Source: Desulfopila aestuarii DSM 18488 (GTDB taxonomy: Bacteria > Desulfobacterota > Desulfobulbia > Desulfobulbales > Desulfocapsaceae). Taken from it: DNA of 64,000 bases. The first letter of the stretch is position 1. Every line of letters begins with the position of its first letter. Below are positions 44,350 through 53,833 of the stretch, one piece after another. The translations under genes and the position numbers were made by a program. The stretch spans positions 1 to 64,000 of the forward strand of contig CAMBBS010000004.1 of NCBI GenBank assembly GCA_945863875.1, in the 5' to 3' direction. Under the pieces are notes generated by a model, which saw only the letters and a list, made by a program, of their open reading frames with translations, searched no databases and was not told where the DNA came from.

Positions 44350-45234
44350 TCAACCGAAGCGGCCGGTAATATAATCTTCCGTCAGCCGATGCTTGGGATT
44401 GGTGAAAATCTTATCGGTCGGTCCTACCTCAATGAGGTCGCCAAGATGAAAATAGGCGGTGCGCTGCGATACCCTGGCCGCCTGCTGCATGGCATGGGTA
44501 ACGATAACAATGGAAAACTGTGTGCGCAGCTCGGCAATAAGTTCTTCAACCTTGGCCGTGGCAATTGGATCGAGGGCGGAACAGGGTTCGTCCATGAGGA
44601 TGACTTCAGGGGACACGGCGATGGCTCTGGCGATGCACAGACGTTGCTGCTGTCCGCCGGACAGCCCGGTGCCGGGTTCCTGCAGCCGGTCCTTGACCTC
44701 ATTCCATAGTCCGGCTTTCATAATCGAGGTTTCGACAATCTCATCGAGTTCGGCCTTGTTTTTGGTCAGCCCATGAATCCGTGGCCCATAGGCGACATTG
44801 TCATAGATTGATTTTGGGAAAGGATTCGGTTTCTGAAAGACCATGCCGACCCGTGCCCGCAGGGGTACGACGTCAATTGACGGATGGTAGATATCTATGT
44901 TGTCGAGGCGGATTTCCCCTATGACGCGGCAGGAAGGGACCGTGTCGTTCATCCTGTTCAGGCAGCGGAGAAAGGTAGATTTACCGCAACCGGATGGCCC
45001 GATCATAGCCAGAACTTCATTGCAATCGACATCGATGCTGATTTTGTTGATGGCGCATTTCTCGCCGTAGTAGACCTCGACATCCCTGCAGGTCATACGT
45101 GGATTGTCGACAAAAGGGCTGCCGACGGTTTTCCTGCCGGTCGTATAGGCATGCGCCTCGTCAGCTTCCCGGATAATGTCGCCGCTGAGCATGGTCGGGA
45201 AGGCCGGATTGCTGGTTCTGGATGCGAGTTCCAT
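44350..45234 (-). CDS. pstB: Phosphate ABC transporter ATPase PstB
   Basis: This 294-residue protein has a longer N-terminus (about 45 residues) than most PstB proteins, then the normal ATPase: Walker [12 protein letters not shown], signature [15 protein letters not shown], Walker [13 protein letters not shown], switch His [11 protein letters not shown]. The core starts [16 protein letters not shown]. It powers high-affinity phosphate uptake with PstA and PstC and is last in the operon phoU-pstC-pstA-pstS-pstB. Confidence 0.95.
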   Translation of the reverse strand: MELASRTSNPAFPTMLSGDIIREADEAHAYTTGRKTVGSPFVDNPRMTCRDVEVYYGEKCAINKISIDVDCNEVLAMIGPSGCGKSTFLRCLNRMNDTVPSCRVIGEIRLDNIDIYHPSIDVVPLRARVGMVFQKPNPFPKSIYDNVAYGPRIHGLTKNKAELDEIVETSIMKAGLWNEVKDRLQEPGTGLSGGQQQRLCIARAIAVSPEVILMDEPCSALDPIATAKVEELIAELRTQFSIVIVTHAMQQAARVSQRTAYFHLGDLIEVGPTDKIFTNPKHRLTEDYITGRFG

Positions 45235-45252
45235 GGTGTATTCTCCGCTTTC

Positions 45253-45294
45253 TTATTGGTGTTGCCTTAATAGTGTTGCTTTATTGATGTTGCA
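45253..45294. repeat. Three 14-bp tandem repeats upstream of pstB
   Basis: TTATTGGTGTTGCC, TTAATAGTGTTGCT and TTATTGATGTTGCA follow each other without a gap, just before the pstB start. They may be a replication-slippage repeat or a binding array. Confidence 0.7.
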
Positions 45295-45302
45295 TTTTCA
45301 GG

Positions 45303-45339
45303 GGCAGAGCCCTCCGGATACAATGGGAGCGGCTCTGCC
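45303..45339 (-). promoter_or_regulatory. Intercistronic hairpin between pstS and pstB
   Basis: GGCAGAGCC (45303-45311) pairs with GGCTCTGCC (45331-45339). In the direction of transcription no T-run follows. Like the potD/potA hairpin, it lies just after a binding-protein gene and may raise the pstS:pstB ratio. Confidence 0.55.
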
Positions 45340-45367
45340 TGTCTTTCTTTGTTACTTTTTACGACGA

Positions 45368-46411
45368 TTACTTCATGTCCATAACTTTGAGAGAAGCAAC
45401 GTTTTTACTAAACAATTGCCTTTCCTCTTTGGGCATGGGGATCATGCCCTTGTCGGCGAGATAGCCTTCCTCACCCCAGGCTTTTTCGCTGGTGAACTCA
45501 GCAAGGTATCCCTTAATACCGGGAATGACGTCAACATGGGCCTTCTTCACATAGAAGAAGAGGGGGCGAGAGACAGGATAGGCGCCCTTGGCAATACCTT
45601 CAAAGTTTGGTTCTTCGCCTTCAATGATCGATCCATGGAGGACGTCGGCATTTTGGTCAAGAAAAGAAAAACCGAAGATACCTACTGCGGTGGGATTGGC
45701 CTGAAGTTTCTGGACAATCAGATTGTCATTTTCACCTGCTTCTATGTATGCGCCATCTTCTCTGACGGTCTGGCTGACCCTTTTGTACCCCTCTTTATCA
45801 GTCTTTTTCATGCCCTCAATGACAGGAAAAGTATCAGCGCCGGTCTCCATGGCAAGTTCAACAAAGGCATCGCGGGTGCCCGATGTCGGCGGCGGCCCGA
45901 GAACTTCGATTTTGGTGTCGGCCAAGGCACTGTTGACATCTTTCCAGGTTTTGTATGGGTTGGCGATCAGTTTTTCGGGGTTGGCCGGATCGGGTACTTC
46001 TTTGGCGAGGGCGAGGAAGATATCCTGTCGGGTCAGTTTGAGCGCTTCTACCGTCTTGGAATTGGCCAGGACGATGCCGTCATAACCGATTTTTACTTCA
46101 ACGATTTCCGTGACGCCGTTGTCGGCACAGGTCTTCATCTCAGACGCTTTGATCGCCCGAGAGGAATTGGTGATGTCCGGAAAGTTCACGCCTACGCCGC
46201 TGCAGAAAAGTTTGAACCCGCCGCCCGATCCAGTTGACTCGATCTTAGGCGTCTTGGACCCACTGGTTTTGCCGAACTGTTCCGCAACTACGGTGGCAAA
46301 GGGGTAGACGGTTGACGACCCAACTATGGAAATATAGTCACGGGCAGCCATTGCCGGGGCGGTCAGGGCGAGGGTCAGAGCGCCCGCTACGAAGATACTT
46401 GTTACTTTCAT
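45368..46411 (-). CDS. pstS: Periplasmic phosphate-binding protein PstS
   Basis: The ATG at 46411 has AAGGAG six bases before it; the product has 347 residues. A signal peptide (KVTSIFVAGALTLALTAPAMA) is followed by the phosphate-binding loops IVGSSTVYPF, ESTGSGGGFKLF and TSGTRDAFVEL. The Ser/Thr/Arg/Asp residues that hold phosphate in PstS are present. Unlike the E. coli order, pstS lies after pstA, with 93 bases between them. Confidence 0.95.
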   Translation of the reverse strand: MKVTSIFVAGALTLALTAPAMAARDYISIVGSSTVYPFATVVAEQFGKTSGSKTPKIESTGSGGGFKLFCSGVGVNFPDITNSSRAIKASEMKTCADNGVTEIVEVKIGYDGIVLANSKTVEALKLTRQDIFLALAKEVPDPANPEKLIANPYKTWKDVNSALADTKIEVLGPPPTSGTRDAFVELAMETGADTFPVIEGMKKTDKEGYKRVSQTVREDGAYIEAGENDNLIVQKLQANPTAVGIFGFSFLDQNADVLHGSIIEGEEPNFEGIAKGAYPVSRPLFFYVKKAHVDVIPGIKGYLAEFTSEKAWGEEGYLADKGMIPMPKEERQLFSKNVASLKVMDMK

Positions 46412-46504
46412 TTTTTTCTCCTTGTAAGGTTTTTTGGGTACGTTTGTTTGAACGTTTATGTGGTGGAACGATGGCAAAGATACTCTTCAATTATTAGGAT
46501 TCCG

Positions 46505-47779
46505 TTACCATTTGATTTCAAATTTCTTGCGTAGAAAAACTGCCAGACTGTTCATGGCGATGAGAAATGTCAGCAGGATCATGATCGCCGCTGCTGTTTT
46601 CTCGGTGAAGCCGCGTTCCGGACTGTCTGCCCAGAGATAAATCTGTACGGGAAGGACGGCGGACGGATCGGTTATTCCTCCTGGAACATCGACAATAAAG
46701 GCGACCATGCCGATCATCAGCAGGGGTGCGGTTTCTCCGAGGGCCTGGGCCATGCCGATAATCGTCCCGGTGAGCATCCCCGGCATGGCCAGAGGGAGGA
46801 CATGATGCGTCACCGTCTGCATCTTCGAGGCGCCGACGCCAAGGGCTGCTTCTCGTATGGACGGCGGTACCGATTTCAGCGAAGCACGGCCGGCAATTAT
46901 GATCGTCGGCAGGGTCATCAGGGTCAGAACCAGTCCTCCGACCATGGGCGTTGAGCGGGGCAGACCCCAAAAATTGATAAAGATGGCCAGCCCGAGCAGG
47001 CCAAAGATTATCGAGGGTACTGCGGCGAGATTATTAATATTAATCTCAATGAGATCAGTCCATTTGTTCTCCGGGGCAAATTCTTCCAGATAGACAGCCG
47101 CCGCAACCCCGATGGGAAAGGACAGCGACAGGGTGATGAGCAGGGTAAAAAATGAGCCTTTGACCGCCCCGAGGATGCCAGCCAGCTCCGGCTCCCGTGA
47201 ATCGCCGGTGGTGAAAAAGGTTTTGTTGAATCTTGTTTCCAGCCTATTTTCGCTTTCCAGCCTATCTATCCAGGCGAGCTGGATGTCGCGGACCCGCCTG
47301 TTCCCTTCACCGAGACTGCGGTCAATTTTGCCTTTCATTAGCATGTCGACATCGTCATCGGCTAATACCCAGACCTTCTGCGTGGTGCCGATCATTTTCG
47401 GATCGGCTTCGACCATATTCTGTAAAGTGTAGGCGGCCGCAGGGCTGATCAGGCTATAGAGAAATTTTTTACCTTCTCTGGATGTGACTTCGGGAAACAT
47501 CGTGCGCATCGCGTGTTTCACCAGGCCGGGATAATCGGCATTGGCCAGTTTTTCCTGGGAAAATTCTTCCGCGGCAAAATGGACTTCCAGCTCGATATAG
47601 CTCTGCTTGAAAGCCGTGTAGCCGTCGGAGAATATGGTGAAAAATAAAAACGCCACAAAAGACAAAGAAAGGGCGATGGCCGTTAATCCGAGACGTTTAA
47701 ACCATCTCTCCACGCGGTAGCGCCGCTTGAGTCTTGTTGTCGGTTTCAGAAGGTCGGAGGTCGTTTCAATACTGTTCAT
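46505..47779 (-). CDS. pstA: Phosphate ABC transporter permease PstA
   Basis: The 424-residue protein is longer than the 290 or so of E. coli PstA, with an extra extracytoplasmic region between the first helix (about 30-50) and the permease core. The core has EAALGVGASKMQTVTHHVLP, the ATPase-coupling loop, and GIMLALGETAPLL-like segments (GMAQALGETAPLLMIG). It pairs with PstC. Long PstA/PstC pairs of this type are common in other proteobacteria. Confidence 0.94.
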   Translation of the reverse strand: MNSIETTSDLLKPTTRLKRRYRVERWFKRLGLTAIALSLSFVAFLFFTIFSDGYTAFKQSYIELEVHFAAEEFSQEKLANADYPGLVKHAMRTMFPEVTSREGKKFLYSLISPAAAYTLQNMVEADPKMIGTTQKVWVLADDDVDMLMKGKIDRSLGEGNRRVRDIQLAWIDRLESENRLETRFNKTFFTTGDSREPELAGILGAVKGSFFTLLITLSLSFPIGVAAAVYLEEFAPENKWTDLIEININNLAAVPSIIFGLLGLAIFINFWGLPRSTPMVGGLVLTLMTLPTIIIAGRASLKSVPPSIREAALGVGASKMQTVTHHVLPLAMPGMLTGTIIGMAQALGETAPLLMIGMVAFIVDVPGGITDPSAVLPVQIYLWADSPERGFTEKTAAAIMILLTFLIAMNSLAVFLRKKFEIKW

Positions 47780-47843
47780 GGCTCTTTTTTTTAAATAGTA
47801 TGTTATCGGTTCTGAATGAGGGCGTCATTTCCATGTAATCAAT

Positions 47844-49229
47844 TTATTCGTACTGCTCGCGGTATCGCCGCACGACCCGCAGGGCGATAAAATTGAGAAA
47901 CAGGGTGAACACAAAGAGCAGAAGGCCAAGGGCAAAGGCGGCCAGAGTCTTTGGACTGTCGAATTCCTGATCACCGACCAGCAGGGTGACGATCTGCACG
48001 GTTACCGTGGTCACCGCCTCCAATGGGTTGAAGGTGAGATTGGCGGACAGGCCGGCGGCCATGACAACGATCATTGTTTCGCCGATAGCCCGGGACACGG
48101 CCAGCAGGATACTGCCGACAATGCCGGGCAGAGCTGCGGGAATGATGACTAACATGATAGTCTCAAAGCGAGTGGCGCCAAGTGCCAGGGAGCCGTCACG
48201 CATGGACTGGGGTACCGCATGAATGACGTCGTCGGAGAGCGAAGAGACAAAGGGGATGATCATGATGCCCATAACCAGGCCGGCGGCAAGGGCACTTTCC
48301 GAAGAAACCTGCAAGCCAAGGGACTGGCCGAAGTCTCTGATCAGCGGCGCTACCGTCAGGGCGGCAAAAAAGCCATAGACAACTGTTGGAATTCCGGCAA
48401 GAATCTCCAGCATCGGTTTGGCCCAGGTGCGCATGCGGGAACTGGCATATTCGGACAGATAGATTGCGGCAAGAAGGCCGATGGGAATGGCCACCGCCAT
48501 GGCTATCAAGGCGATGAGCAGTGTGCCGACAAAAACCGGTACGGCGCCGAAGGCTCCGGAAGAGCCTGCCTGATCGACGCGCATTGCCGTTTGCGGACTC
48601 CATTGCAGGCCAAGGAGAAAATCGGAAAAATTGACGCTCTGGAAAAATATCAATGCCTCGAATACCACCGAGAGAACAATGCCCAGGGTGGTGAGAATGG
48701 CGACCGTTGAACAGGCGATGAGAAAGATTTTTACCGTGCCTTCAACCAGATTTCGTGCTCGTAAATCCTTATTGATACTTCGGTAGGCAATAACGGCGGG
48801 GACGAGGCAGCAGAAGATGGTACCCATGCCGAGCAGATTTCTCATCCAGCTCCTGGTTGATAGATACAGGTCGGCGGCAGTCTGAATGGCCGGAGCGGTA
48901 TTGTGTGCGCCAAAGCCGCCAAAGGCCACGTTTTTCACCTCGTTCAACACGAGGGTCAGCTCGTTGGCGGACAGCTGCAGAAGTTCAGCCGGCAGACTTT
49001 TTGCCACCAGAGAGGTGACGATAGTATCCTCTACCATCTGCCATATGATAAACAGTAAAAGGGCTGGAAGTGCACTGCTCAGGGCGGTGAGCATGCCATA
49101 ATGGCTTGGCAGGGAGTGCAGGGAGCGCATGCCGCCCGAGGCTTCAGCAATGCTGTTGGCGCGAGAAGCCCCCCAATAATAGGCCCCGGTGGAGAAGAGC
49201 AGAATGCAGGGGAGTAAATAGCTATACAT
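47844..49229 (-). CDS. pstC: Phosphate ABC transporter permease PstC
   Basis: At 461 residues this is the long type of PstC, with two or three extra N-terminal helices and an extracytoplasmic segment before the permease core. The core includes LLAAIYLSEYASSRMR and the coupling loop GSLALGATRFETIMLVIIPAALPG, and SRAIGETMIVVMAAG. It lies 11 bases after phoU in the direction of transcription. Confidence 0.94.
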   Translation of the reverse strand: MYSYLLPCILLFSTGAYYWGASRANSIAEASGGMRSLHSLPSHYGMLTALSSALPALLLFIIWQMVEDTIVTSLVAKSLPAELLQLSANELTLVLNEVKNVAFGGFGAHNTAPAIQTAADLYLSTRSWMRNLLGMGTIFCCLVPAVIAYRSINKDLRARNLVEGTVKIFLIACSTVAILTTLGIVLSVVFEALIFFQSVNFSDFLLGLQWSPQTAMRVDQAGSSGAFGAVPVFVGTLLIALIAMAVAIPIGLLAAIYLSEYASSRMRTWAKPMLEILAGIPTVVYGFFAALTVAPLIRDFGQSLGLQVSSESALAAGLVMGIMIIPFVSSLSDDVIHAVPQSMRDGSLALGATRFETIMLVIIPAALPGIVGSILLAVSRAIGETMIVVMAAGLSANLTFNPLEAVTTVTVQIVTLLVGDQEFDSPKTLAAFALGLLLFVFTLFLNFIALRVVRRYREQYE

Positions 49230-49240
49230 GATTATTTCTC

Positions 49241-49900
49241 TCAGTTAAAACGGGTGATAGTGCCTTCCACGAAGTAGATGACTTCCTCGGCGATATTGAC
49301 GGCACGATCGGCGATGCGCTCGAGATGGCGGGCAAGGAGATAGGTGTTGATATGATAACCCGGATGCTCAGGGTCTTTTTTGATTCTTTCTTTTATGTCC
49401 ACATAACAGAGATTTCTGCATTTATCGACGATGTCGTCATCATGAAATATCGATCTGGCCAGTTTGACATCCTTATTTATCAGGGCATCAATACTGTTTT
49501 TTAGCATGGAGACGACCTTGTCGCTCATCTTTGAAAAATCATAGGAGATGGCAGCGGGATGGTTGAATTTGGAAATATTATCGACGCGCTTGGCGATATT
49601 GACAGCGTAGTCGGCAATTCTTTCCATTTCGTTGTTGATTTTAATAACCGCAATGAGAAATCGGAGGTCGCTGGCCACCGGCTGATGCAGGGCAAGGATC
49701 TTCAGGCAATCCTCCTCGATCTCGACCTCCATGTCATCCACCTCGTAATCCGAGACGATTAAAGCCTGGATGACCGCCTGGTCCTTCGATTCAATCACCT
49801 GGGCTGCTGTACGCACCCGTTCTTCGACCATGGTGCTTAATTTGAGGAGCTTTTTGTTCAGTTTTGTCAGCTCGTGATGAAAGGTGTAATGGTGATCCAT
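49241..49900 (-). CDS. phoU: Phosphate transport regulator PhoU
   Basis: The ATG at 49900 has AGAGGA before it; a longer frame from 49939 is less likely. The 219-residue protein has the two three-helix PhoU units with metal-binding motifs (DLRFLIAVIKINNEMERIADYAVNIAKR and YLLARHLERIADRAVNIAEE). PhoU reports transporter state to PhoR and dampens the Pho response. It is first in the pst operon and divergent from phoB. Confidence 0.95.
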   Translation of the reverse strand: MDHHYTFHHELTKLNKKLLKLSTMVEERVRTAAQVIESKDQAVIQALIVSDYEVDDMEVEIEEDCLKILALHQPVASDLRFLIAVIKINNEMERIADYAVNIAKRVDNISKFNHPAAISYDFSKMSDKVVSMLKNSIDALINKDVKLARSIFHDDDIVDKCRNLCYVDIKERIKKDPEHPGYHINTYLLARHLERIADRAVNIAEEVIYFVEGTITRFN

Positions 49901-50172
49901 ATTAATAAAATCCTCTAAGAAAATGTTATGTCCTGCCATGCCGGAAATCTGTTTCCGATACGTATGCGTGCTACAATAGGGGGCGATTGTTTATTGTCCG
50001 TTAGGGAAATATTAAGATATGGTTAGGAGGGCGGATTGGGACTTGCGGTGGAGCCAAAAATGGTACACGATAGGGACATGTTCGGGGAGGAAATCTGACG
50101 GGGTTATGGTCCGGTGTGGCGGTTGCTGTCAGGGTTAAGTTGATCAACTAGTTGAAAACAAATTAATAAATT

Positions 50173-50895
50173 ATGGGTAAAGTGAACGTGCTTGTCGTTG
50201 AGGATGAAGCGGATATTCAGCAGCTGGTCAGCTATAATTTGATCAGAGCAGGTTTTCATGTTACCTGTGCCGATTCCGGGGAAGAAGCTTTGGAGCGACT
50301 GCGAACCGAAGAGATTGACTGTGTTTTGCTCGATCTGATGCTACCGGGAATAAGCGGCCTGCAGGTATGCACGGCGATGAGAAAGGTTGAATCGAATACT
50401 CAACGCTCCATTCCGATCATCATGCTGACGGCCAAGGGAGAAGAGGAAGATGTGGTGTCCGGCCTCGAGTGCGGTGCCGATGACTATATAACCAAGCCCT
50501 TTAGCCCCAAGGTTCTGATAGCCAGAATAAAGGCGGTGATCAAGCGGGCATTTGCCGACCAGAGCGAGGCCGATGAATCGCGGAAATCGATAATCGTCGT
50601 CGACGGGCTGGAGATTGACAAGGGCCGGCATGAAGTGAAGGTGAGCGGCGCTGATGTGCAGCTGACCTCGACGGAGTTCAGCATTCTTTCACTTCTTGCC
50701 GCAAAGCCCGGCTGGGTTTTTACCCGTCAGCAGATTATAGATCATGCCCGGGGCTATGATTTTCTCATCACCCCCCGAGCCATTGATGTACAGATCTTTG
50801 GTCTGCGTAAGAAACTTAACGAATACGGTAAAATGATCGAAACGGTCCGCGGTATCGGCTATCGTTATCGATCGACACCGGATGCCGAGGCGTAG
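50173..50895 (+). CDS. phoB: Phosphate regulon response regulator PhoB
   Basis: The 240-residue protein is an OmpR-type regulator with receiver (VLVVEDEADIQQLV; phospho-Asp in CVLLDLMLPG) and a winged-helix DNA-binding domain (LTSTEFSILSLLAAKPGWVFTRQQII). Its divergent position to phoU-pst and pairing with a PhoR-type kinase support PhoB rather than another OmpR-type regulator. I could not confirm a Pho box by eye in the 272-base divergent region. Confidence 0.93.
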   Translation: MGKVNVLVVEDEADIQQLVSYNLIRAGFHVTCADSGEEALERLRTEEIDCVLLDLMLPGISGLQVCTAMRKVESNTQRSIPIIMLTAKGEEEDVVSGLECGADDYITKPFSPKVLIARIKAVIKRAFADQSEADESRKSIIVVDGLEIDKGRHEVKVSGADVQLTSTEFSILSLLAAKPGWVFTRQQIIDHARGYDFLITPRAIDVQIFGLRKKLNEYGKMIETVRGIGYRYRSTPDAEA

Positions 50896-50899
50896 AGCT

Positions 50900-52744
50900 A
50901 TGTTAAAACCCAGAAAGCTGGTCTGGCAGATTTTCCCGGCCAATATCCTGACAATTCTTATTACCGTTATTGCCATCGGCTGGTACGGTACCACCTCCGT
51001 GAGGGAGTTTTATCTTCTCGATACCGAAGCCGACCTTGAGGCCCGGGCCAAACTGATCAGTGGGAGAGTGACGGAGTATCTGGCGGAGGGGCGGGAGGAA
51101 AAGCTGCGGGAATATGTCGTCCGCGCAGGACGGGAATCGGGAACACGGATCACCGTCATCTCTGAAGATGGCCAGGTCGTTGCTGACTCCAATGAGAATC
51201 CGAAGGTCATGGATAACCACCGGCATCGGCTTGAAATAGAAAAGGCTTTTGCCGGCGGCATAGGCAAATCAAGGCGATTCAGCAATACCCTTGATGAGAT
51301 GCTCCTCTATGTGGCTATTCCGCTGCGGGTGCCGTTGCAGCAGGTTTTGGAAAACGGTGTTAGCGGTGAGGTGGTCAGTGCGGTGCTCAGGACCTCGGTT
51401 TCAGTGGCCACACTGGAGAAAACCCTGGCTGCGATCAAAATCCGGATAGGCGTGGGGGCGATGGCGATCATGTTCCTGGCCGGTATTATCACCCTGCTGA
51501 TTTCCCGTAATATCAGCAAACCGCTGGAGCAGATGACCAAGAGTGCCGAGCGGTTTTCCCGGGGGGACTTCAGTGAGAGAATGCTGCCGATGGCGCGAAA
51601 AACCGCGTCGCTCGAGGTTATTACCCTGGCCTCCTCCATGGATCGTATGGCAGAACTCCTCGATGAAAAAATTCAGGCCATTATTACCCATAGGAATCAG
51701 CTGGAAACTGTTTTTTCAAGCATGGTAGAGGCGGTCATCGCCATCGATACGGAGGAACGGGTCATCAGCCTCAACGATGCCGCCGCAGAACTGTTCGACG
51801 TGGACAGGAAGACCGCTCCTGGCCGGATAGTGCAGCAGATTGTGCGCAACGTCAATCTGCAGCAGCAGATCAGCCATACCCTGGCGAGCAAGGAATGTCT
51901 TGAGGAGGAAATAGTTTTCCACGATATTGACGGTGACCGGTTTTTGCAGACCAATATCGTCACCCTGAGCAACGGCATCGGTGAAAATGTCGGGGTGCTG
52001 GTGGTCATGAACGATGTAACCAAGCTCCGTCGGCTGGAAAATGTGCGGCGGGATTTCGTTGCCAACGTCTCCCATGAACTTCGCACGCCGATCACCTCGA
52101 TTCGCGGCTATGTCGAAACCCTGCTTGACGGCGCACTCGATATTCGCGAAGATGCCGAACGGTTTCTGCACATCGTTCTGCGCCAGTCCGAGCGGCTCAC
52201 CACTATTATCGACGATCTCCTCGCCCTGTCGAGAATTGAAGAAGATTCCAAACAGGATCAGATCCGCCTTAAAAAAGGGCCGCTGCGGCCGGTGATAGAG
52301 TCGGCCATCCAGACCTGTCAGTTGAAGGCCGACGAGGCCGGAGTGAAGATGGTCATCGACTGTGCAGATAATATTCTCGTCGAAATGAATACCACCCTCC
52401 TCGAACAGGCTTTGGTCAATCTGCTGATCAACGGTATTACCTATAGTAAACAGGGAGATATGGTCACGGTTGAGGGCGTGGTCAGTGGAGATGACCAGGG
52501 AAATACCGTAAGGATCGTCGTGCGGGATACTGGCTGCGGTATTGCCAAAAAACATCTGCCCCGACTGTTTGAGCGCTTCTACCGCAGTGATAAGGCCAGA
52601 AGCCGGACCCTCGGCGGAACCGGCCTGGGGCTTGCCATCGTCAAGCATATCGCCCAGGCCCATAACGGCAAAATCGAGGTGGCCAGTGAGGAGGGCAAGG
52701 GATCGGAATTTACCCTGATTGTCAAAGGATGCCGGCAGAGCTGA
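50900..52744 (+). CDS. phoR: Phosphate regulon sensor histidine kinase PhoR
   Basis: From the ATG at 50900 the protein has 614 residues; an ATG at 50882 overlapping phoB is possible. It has a membrane helix (about 12-32), a periplasmic domain of about 140 residues, a second helix (about 180-202), a HAMP domain, a PAS domain, the phospho-acceptor motif FVANVSHELRTPITSIRGY, and ATPase motifs DTGCGIAKKHL and GGTGLGLAIVKHI. The large periplasmic domain differs from E. coli PhoR but is common elsewhere. It is the partner kinase of PhoB. Confidence 0.93.
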   Translation: MLKPRKLVWQIFPANILTILITVIAIGWYGTTSVREFYLLDTEADLEARAKLISGRVTEYLAEGREEKLREYVVRAGRESGTRITVISEDGQVVADSNENPKVMDNHRHRLEIEKAFAGGIGKSRRFSNTLDEMLLYVAIPLRVPLQQVLENGVSGEVVSAVLRTSVSVATLEKTLAAIKIRIGVGAMAIMFLAGIITLLISRNISKPLEQMTKSAERFSRGDFSERMLPMARKTASLEVITLASSMDRMAELLDEKIQAIITHRNQLETVFSSMVEAVIAIDTEERVISLNDAAAELFDVDRKTAPGRIVQQIVRNVNLQQQISHTLASKECLEEEIVFHDIDGDRFLQTNIVTLSNGIGENVGVLVVMNDVTKLRRLENVRRDFVANVSHELRTPITSIRGYVETLLDGALDIREDAERFLHIVLRQSERLTTIIDDLLALSRIEEDSKQDQIRLKKGPLRPVIESAIQTCQLKADEAGVKMVIDCADNILVEMNTTLLEQALVNLLINGITYSKQGDMVTVEGVVSGDDQGNTVRIVVRDTGCGIAKKHLPRLFERFYRSDKARSRTLGGTGLGLAIVKHIAQAHNGKIEVASEEGKGSEFTLIVKGCRQS

Positions 52745-52801
52745 GTGGACACGGCGGGACATCTGCCACAAGCCGATATGCGCAGGCCAAGAGAAAAGGC
52801 T

Positions 52802-52830
52802 TTGACAAAATCCTCACCTGATTCTATAGT
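52802..52830 (+). promoter_or_regulatory. Sigma-70 promoter of the tRNA gene
   Basis: TTGACA (52802-52807), 17-base spacer, TATAGT (52825-52830). The mature tRNA starts 15 bases later. Confidence 0.8.
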
Positions 52831-52844
52831 GTGCGCACAAACAA

Positions 52845-52919
52845 GCGGGATTAACTCAGTGGTAGAGTGTTAGCTTCCCAAGCTGAAAGTCGCGCGTTCG
52901 AATCGCGTATCCCGCTCCA
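52845..52919 (+). tRNA. tRNA-Gly (anticodon CCC)
   Basis: The acceptor strands GCGGGAT and ATCCCGC pair fully, the anticodon loop is TTCCCAA (anticodon CCC), the T arm has GTTCGAAT, and CCA is encoded at the end. It has its own promoter and terminator. Confidence 0.95.
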
Positions 52920-52926
52920 GAAATAT

Positions 52927-52962
52927 AAAGCACTTATCGTTTACTCGGTGGGTGCTTTTTTT
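52927..52962 (+). terminator. Terminator after tRNA-Gly
   Basis: AAAGCAC (52927-52933) pairs with GTGCTTT (52952-52958), followed by a T-run. The loop is 18 bases. Confidence 0.75.
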
Positions 52963-53260
52963 ATTTTCCCCCCAACAAGTTTTGCCGCTGGATAGCTGTT
53001 TTCATAATCCAATTATTAAAGAATGTTCTCACCATGAAAATGAGGGCATAAATAATGGCCAGCTCCAGAAAACCAGCTCGATAGGGACAGGGTTTCGGCC
53101 AGTCGACAGACCTGCTCCTCCTGCATTCCCCTGGTGAGAAGAGCTGCAAGATAGTGAACAGTCGAGCAACCTCAATTTGAAGCACTTACCAGATTTGCGT
53201 AGATTTGGTCTGGCAATCTTAGCCCAACTGGACGAGAAAAAAGAGTGAAGCAGCGTCATG
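52963..53260. other. No recognisable gene downstream of the tRNA
   Basis: Short frames on both strands show no family I can name. One minus-strand frame contains a hydrophobic stretch (FLELAIIYALIFMVRTFF) but no start signals. This is probably decayed sequence. Confidence 0.35.
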
Positions 53261-53289
53261 ACATTAACTTAAGGCTTGTGTTGCGGTCT

Positions 53290-53590
53290 TTGTGGCACTG
53301 TTTTTGTTGATTTTCTGTGTTTCTGGGTCTTTGTTGTCATAAGCATATCCCACGAGTCCGCCGACGCAGTCATACCCACCGCCACCACCGCACCGCCGTT
53401 GCCGGTGACCGTGGCATTGGCTCGATGAGAGCGTTAATGGTGGCTTCTTCCACCTGAATCGTGGCCGGGCCCCGAGGTCGGGGACGACTTTGCTGCCGGC
53501 GCCCAGGAGCACGTTGCTGTTGTGGGGGGTGAGGGTGCCGCTGATGCTCCTGAAAAGGCAGAAATACTTCACAGGCGGACAACCCACTCA
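53290..53590 (-). pseudogene. Fragment of an exported beta-helix/adhesin-like protein
   Basis: Minus-strand pieces in two frames, ISGTLTPHNSNVLLGAGSKV then GPATIQVEEATINALIE, followed by Thr/Gly-rich sequence, look like repeats of extracellular filamentous proteins. Frameshifts break it and no start is seen. The assignment is tentative. Confidence 0.4.
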
Positions 53591-53599
53591 GAAACCGGC

Positions 53600-53827
53600 T
53601 CAATATCGGCTACTCGTAAAGCGTCCATAATCGAAGAACTTTAATGGTACTTTCCTGTTGAAAAGAAGGTAGAGTGTTTCGGATATTGCATTCCAGTCTT
53701 CTTCACATATGCGTACAGCATTTCCTCTTTTGCCGGTGAATATGACTGGCTGATGAGAAGCTGCCGTTTCATCTATGAGGGTATACAGTTTTGCTCTGGC
53801 TTCCGTTGCATTGATACAAATATTCCC
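53600..53827 (-). pseudogene. Phd/YefM-type antitoxin remnant
   Basis: The minus strand encodes INATEARAKLYTLIDETA, then HQPVIFTGKRGNAVRICEED and WNAISETLYLL, closely matching YefM/Phd antitoxins. The start codon is missing: the frame runs in from the upstream SDR remnant without ATG. No toxin gene follows. Confidence 0.7.
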
Positions 53828-53833
53828 GATGCC

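Noticed and set aside
49901-50172. Pho box between phoU and phoB
   Set aside because: Only a partial CTGTCA half-site is visible, without the second direct repeat at the right distance.
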